This document shows positions 23,573-27,573 of a stretch of 27,573 bases of DNA, piece by piece. The translations under genes and the position numbers were made by a program. Location of the stretch: positions 1-27,573 of the IMG/VR virus record IMGVR_UViG_3300025137_000214; one strand, given 5' to 3'. The DNA is from a virus. Numbering within the stretch: the stretch's first letter is position 1; every line of letters starts with the position of its first letter. Under the pieces are notes generated by a model. The model searched no databases. It saw only the letters and a program-made list of their open reading frames with translations, and was not told the DNA's origin.

Positions 23573-24835
23573 ATGGAACTACCAGATTACTCAGGAAGTA
23601 AAGTTGTTAACGTCACAAATGCTGATGCTTTAAATAACTCTAAACTACAAGAAAAGCACTTTCAAGAGCAAATGAATGCTATTTTAGCTAGAAAAAGAGA
23701 AGAACAGATCAAGAAAGCTAGGTCTAATGCTAAGGTGGAGAAATACCTTAACACTATGCCCGATGGTATTGATACTTCTAAGCTTCCAGCAAAGTATCAA
23801 CCAGGTGTTCAAGACTGGGCTAAGAGTAAGCAATTAGAATTTGCTGAGCTAGCTCAACAAGCAGCCAACTATGAGAGTAATGGTGATTTTACTAATAGCA
23901 TAGCTATAAAAAGTAGAATGACTGAGATTGAAAACTCTTTTAAAAACGTAGACAGTCAACTAACTCAATTTAAATCTTACAAAGATAATTTCTTAGAAGA
24001 CAGCCAAAACGGTATGGTTAGCAACTCTGTTAATCCTTACAAGAGAGATCTACTATCTTCTGTATATACTGATGAGTTAGATATGACTTTTTCAGATGAC
24101 GGCAATATAACTTTTTTAAACGAAGAAGGTGGTTACATTAACTTTAACGAAATACCTGATTACACTGTTAAAAACAACAAAGGTGCTAGCGAGATACTAA
24201 ACATGAACGAAGCTATTTATAAGAGTGGAGTAATGAGTCCTAGCTCAGAAAGGTTATATAGAATGAAACTTCAAAATATAACTAAGTCTAGAGATGATGT
24301 TTTGTCATTAGCTACTGATGATTTTATAACAGAAGGTGGTTTAGGTATATTAGACGATGATTTACTCTATAATGAAGAAAGAACTGATGAGCTTAGAGAT
24401 ATGGTTATAGATTCTTACATGGGTATGTTTAAAGAAACCGCAGCGACTAGTATTAAAGAAAAGGCTAACAAAACAAGAACAAAAACTAGAAGCGGTAGCG
24501 CAACTGAAAGAAAATACGGAACAGTATTAAACAATATGTTTAAAGGTTTAAGTAATTTTGCAAATGGTGACGGAGGTTCTTTAACCGCTTACTCTAAAGG
24601 TCAATTTTTAGATAACGAAGACGGTACTGGTGATCTTATATATAGCGACGAAGTTATATTTTTAGATAAAGAATTAAATGAAAACACTATTTATAGAATA
24701 TTAAAAAAAGAAGGCGTACCAGATAACATGATACCTTCTTTAGAAGAAATTAGAGCAATGATAAATGGTGGTAGTAGTGAAGAACAAGCTACAGAACCAT
24801 CAGCAGCAGATTTAATAGCTAAATACTCGAATTAA
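23573..24835 (+). CDS. Internal virion protein, helical (second ejection protein candidate)
   Basis: 420 residues. The first ~130 residues are helical and charged (LQEKHFQEQMNAILARKREE, QLEFAELAQQAANYESNGDF). A middle region with short strands follows (LDMTFSDDGNITFLNEEGGY). The C-terminal part is helical, with a basic low-complexity linker (KEKANKTRTKTRSGSATERK, ~300-319) and a final segment (EQATEPSAADLIAKYSN). No hydrophobic helix or catalytic motif. It starts 12 bases after the previous gene and ends two bases before the large protein gene, so all three are likely translated together. By position it parallels T7 gp15, though about half its size. Homology to gp15 is not claimed. Confidence 0.6.
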   Translation: MELPDYSGSKVVNVTNADALNNSKLQEKHFQEQMNAILARKREEQIKKARSNAKVEKYLNTMPDGIDTSKLPAKYQPGVQDWAKSKQLEFAELAQQAANYESNGDFTNSIAIKSRMTEIENSFKNVDSQLTQFKSYKDNFLEDSQNGMVSNSVNPYKRDLLSSVYTDELDMTFSDDGNITFLNEEGGYINFNEIPDYTVKNNKGASEILNMNEAIYKSGVMSPSSERLYRMKLQNITKSRDDVLSLATDDFITEGGLGILDDDLLYNEERTDELRDMVIDSYMGMFKETAATSIKEKANKTRTKTRSGSATERKYGTVLNNMFKGLSNFANGDGGSLTAYSKGQFLDNEDGTGDLIYSDEVIFLDKELNENTIYRILKKEGVPDNMIPSLEEIRAMINGGSSEEQATEPSAADLIAKYSN

Positions 24836-24837
24836 AT

Positions 24838-27573
24838 ATGGAAGAATTAGAATTGATCGTCCAAAGAATGATGGACGCTGGTGAGTCAGAGGAAAACATT
24901 AAAGCAGTAGTGCAGGAGTTTTCTGCGGGAAAGCAAACAGACCCTGTAAATGTAGAGGCGAATACGGGGTCAGAAAAAGATATGGCTTCAAAATCGGAAG
25001 ATGGTTCGTCGGATTCACAAGAGGATAAACCTAGTAATTGGAAAGTAGCTGGGGAAGCTTTTAAAGGACTTGCTAATACAGCAGTAGAGATTGTTTTTGA
25101 CAATACTAAAGACATAGAGCAATGGGCTATGACACAGAGCGCTAGTATTATTGAAATGATAAAAGCTAAAAGCTTTAGTTTAACACCAGAACAAAGAAAA
25201 AAAGCAGTTGACAACGCAGCTTGGTTTCAAAAAACTAAAGATGAAATAGTTAATTACAACACTCATACAAGGTTTATAGCTGATCAATTAATGCCAGGTG
25301 GCGGAGGTTTTTTATTTAACACGTCTAGAGAAGCAATAGACGAAACACAGAAAAAATTAATACAAAACCAAACTGAATTTAGCAATACAATAACAGAAGA
25401 AATACTAAGTGAAGATACTGATTATGGTGAAGTTGCTGCTAGAATATTTAGAGACGGTCTAACTAGTGCTCCTTTTACTATAATGTCAATGAACCCTTAC
25501 ACCGCTGGTTTTATGGGTGTTGGTTTAGCTGGTGATAAATTTGTCGAAGAGGTTAATCGCGCTGAAAACAAAGACGGTATAGATCAAGCTCTGTGGAGAT
25601 TAAATGGAGCTGCTGCTACAACTGGTACTATTGAAATGTTAGACGCTTTGATAACAAGAAGGTTGTTAGCCGCTAAAGGCTTGTTACCAGGTGGTAGCAA
25701 AGTTGCTTCTGAAGCTGTTAAGCAAATGGAAAAAGGTATAGGCCGTAAGGTTTTAGATGTTTTAGGTATAGGTTTAAAAGAAGGTAGTACAGAGATAGGT
25801 CAAAGCATACTTAACAAATTTAGTGACTCATTATGGTTAGATAGAGGTGTTTTAAGCGATGAAGCAAATCCTGATGGCGTAATGAAAACAATATACCAAA
25901 CTATAGATGAAGGTATAATAGGTGCTTTTAGTGGTGGTGGTGTTACGGCTGTTGCGACAGCAGCTCAATCAGATACTGCTATAAAAGATAGAGTAGAATA
26001 CGTGTTAATGCCTAAAAGTGTTAGAGAGCAAAAAAATAAGCTAACAGAAGAGTTTATAGCTCAATCAGAAAAAGCTAAAAAACTAACCGAAGCAGGTAAT
26101 AAAAAAGGTGCAAAAGCTATAGAGAAAACAAACAAGAAGATTTTATCTCAAATATTAGAGATACAGAATAAAAATAAAATGATTCTTGATAATCTAAGTG
26201 GTAAAGACCTACAAGATTATGCTAAAAACATTGATGCAATAAACGCTTTGAATAAAAACAAAGACATACAAGGTGTTGGATCAGACATATCTGCTCTAGA
26301 AAATATTAACAACGAAATATTTGATAGAGTTTTAAAGCAGAACTACGGAGAAAATGTTAGTTTTACAGAAATAGCTTCTAAGCAGTTAGGTTTAGACACT
26401 GTTGTGGCAAAATCAAATGCTGAATTCGAAAGATTAATAAAAGGTTTAGACGGTAAAAACGTCAACGGTGCATTTATAGGTAACGGTAAAATAATAATAA
26501 ACCAAAGAGTAGCTTTAAAACAAGGCGCGGTTGGAGTTGGTAGTCACGAGGTTTTACACCCAATATTAAACGCTATGGTTGGTGATGCAAAATCCCAAAA
26601 AGTTTTAGTAAATAAATTTAAGAAAACACTAAATAGTAAGCAGTTAAATTGGGTTGAAGGTGAGCTAAAAGCTCAAGGCAAGAAAATTGGTACTCAGGAA
26701 TACTTTACCGAGTACTTTAATGTTTTCTCTGAAGGATTAGTTAAAAACAGAATAAACTTTGATGAAGGTGTTTTTACTAAAGTAAAAAACTATCTAACTA
26801 AATTATATCAAGGTAAAGGTTTTGATAACATAGACTTTGAAAGTGGTAGAGGTGCTTATAACTTTATGAAAGCCTACGACAAGAGTATAAAGTCTGGAAA
26901 AATAAGTCAGGACATACTAAACGTTGTTGATAAAAACAAGGTAGCAAAAGCTGACGTGTTAGATAAAATACAATTATCTGATACAAAAGAGGTTCAAGAG
27001 GTTAATGACATATACAATAACAATACAGATAAGCAAATTGCAGGTTTTGATATAGCTGACAAATATAGAGGCATGGCTGAAGCTGTGTTTAATAGTTTAA
27101 AAGAAGGTAGTAATTATACGCAGAATCAAAAAGAAGTTTTTGATGGCAAGAAAGAAGACATGCTTGCTATGATGTTGTATGATAAAATACCTAGTCAAAA
27201 AGAAGACTCTAAAGCTAGAAACGTAGTTGGTTTAGTTCAAGATTTTGAATCCAAGAAACAAAAGTATAATAATGTTGCCGCTTATATAAACACTTTTTTC
27301 AAAGAAAGATCTAAAGAGGTATTTAAGTATTTCTCTAAAGATGCTATTAACGAAGGTTTAACTAAGGAGGACGGTACTCTGAAGACCGCTGTTAGTAATA
27401 AAACAAACGAGACATCCGATATAGATCAAGGTAAAAAAGCTAGAAAACTAAGTAGTTTTGACAAGCTAATGAAGGGTGACAAGTCTTTTGTTGACCCTAA
27501 AATAAAAAGCAATATAATAACAAAGCTTACTAAAAACTTAAAAAGAATAGCTTTTAAAGGTAGGTTTAATGCT
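24838..27573 (+). CDS. Large internal virion protein with HExxH metallopeptidase motif (3' partial)
   Basis: The frame opens at ATG 24838, two bases after the previous TAA, and stays open for 912 codons to the last base, so the C terminus lies outside. Residues 1-25 (MEELELIVQRMMDAGESEEN) read like N termini of large phage virion proteins. A Gly/Ala-rich, possibly membrane-active part follows: ~211-234 (APFTIMSMNPYTAGFMGVGL), ~257-280, and ~359-377 (GIIGAFSGGGVTAVATAAQ). Helical, Lys-rich coiled coils span ~390-500. At 567-578, GVGSHEVLHPIL gives HExxH (H570, E571, H574). About 50 residues later QEYFTEYFNVFSE (E621, E625, E633) offers a gluzincin-type third zinc ligand. The order and size match T7 gp16-like ejected proteins, but the visible enzyme motif is a protease instead of a transglycosylase. 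Confidence 0.72.
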   Translation, partial: MEELELIVQRMMDAGESEENIKAVVQEFSAGKQTDPVNVEANTGSEKDMASKSEDGSSDSQEDKPSNWKVAGEAFKGLANTAVEIVFDNTKDIEQWAMTQSASIIEMIKAKSFSLTPEQRKKAVDNAAWFQKTKDEIVNYNTHTRFIADQLMPGGGGFLFNTSREAIDETQKKLIQNQTEFSNTITEEILSEDTDYGEVAARIFRDGLTSAPFTIMSMNPYTAGFMGVGLAGDKFVEEVNRAENKDGIDQALWRLNGAAATTGTIEMLDALITRRLLAAKGLLPGGSKVASEAVKQMEKGIGRKVLDVLGIGLKEGSTEIGQSILNKFSDSLWLDRGVLSDEANPDGVMKTIYQTIDEGIIGAFSGGGVTAVATAAQSDTAIKDRVEYVLMPKSVREQKNKLTEEFIAQSEKAKKLTEAGNKKGAKAIEKTNKKILSQILEIQNKNKMILDNLSGKDLQDYAKNIDAINALNKNKDIQGVGSDISALENINNEIFDRVLKQNYGENVSFTEIASKQLGLDTVVAKSNAEFERLIKGLDGKNVNGAFIGNGKIIINQRVALKQGAVGVGSHEVLHPILNAMVGDAKSQKVLVNKFKKTLNSKQLNWVEGELKAQGKKIGTQEYFTEYFNVFSEGLVKNRINFDEGVFTKVKNYLTKLYQGKGFDNIDFESGRGAYNFMKAYDKSIKSGKISQDILNVVDKNKVAKADVLDKIQLSDTKEVQEVNDIYNNNTDKQIAGFDIADKYRGMAEAVFNSLKEGSNYTQNQKEVFDGKKEDMLAMMLYDKIPSQKEDSKARNVVGLVQDFESKKQKYNNVAAYINTFFKERSKEVFKYFSKDAINEGLTKEDGTLKTAVSNKTNETSDIDQGKKARKLSSFDKLMKGDKSFVDPKIKSNIITKLTKNLKRIAFKGRFNA

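Noticed and set aside
24838-27573. Lytic transglycosylase domain in the large internal protein, by analogy with T7 gp16
   Set aside because: No convincing SLT catalytic Glu context was seen in the visible 912 residues; the HExxH motif is the only enzyme-like signal.
1-27573. Prophage or mobile-element remnant, CRISPR array or tRNA genes
   Set aside because: No integrase, transposase, attachment repeat, spacer array or tRNA-like fold was found; all gaps are too short for most RNA genes.

Overview
The window is a continuous stretch of the virion-structure module of a tailed bacteriophage. Every gene is on the + strand. Genes are packed with 1-base (TAATG) junctions, short spacers or overlaps, and no gap exceeds 80 bases. 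There is no tRNA, integrase, insertion sequence, CRISPR array or host gene. The DNA is visibly AT-rich. Gene starts lack Shine-Dalgarno sequences and instead sit behind A/T-only leaders, and arginine is mostly AGA. Together with the protein families this points to a phage of a marine Bacteroidota (flavobacterial) host. The tail genes look podovirus-like, and the terminase, portal, capsid and nozzle set resembles crAss-like and related flavobacterial podoviruses. The taxonomic placement is inference from remembered family features, not from a search.

Layout. Bases 1-4425 carry the adsorption apparatus: a 5'-truncated repetitive tail fibre with a self-cleaving S74 chaperone at its C terminus, then a second beta-rich, probably surface-exposed protein with an Fn3-like domain. 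Bases 4426-6207 hold five small genes, including a coiled-coil protein, a GroES-like protein that seems to contain two barrels, and a small helical protein directly before the terminase. Bases 6207-13564 are the packaging and head block: large terminase, portal, acidic scaffold-like protein, major capsid protein. Bases 13644-16277 encode an unrecognised 253-residue protein and two connector or ring candidates. Bases 16281-22856 encode a very large P22 gp10/T7 gp12-like nozzle protein and two beta-rich structural proteins. Bases 22892-27573 encode three probable internal (ejected) virion proteins in the same size order as T7 gp14-gp15-gp16. The last runs off the window end and carries an HExxH zinc-protease motif.

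Together: the terminase pumps DNA through the portal into a shell built from capsid protein on the scaffold. The connector and ring proteins join the portal to the nozzle. The internal proteins are stored in the particle and probably form a conduit on infection, and the fibre genes recognise the host. The GroES-like protein may assist folding of capsid or fibre proteins. Three hairpins (after portal, after capsid, after the 253-residue gene) and repeated A/T leaders suggest that expression is tuned around the capsid gene. The most interesting items are the HExxH motif in a putative ejected protein, the double GroES-like gene, the lambda-like deviant Walker A of the terminase, the fibre-anchor-like domain fused to a ring protein, and the isolated 253-residue gene flanked by two hairpins.
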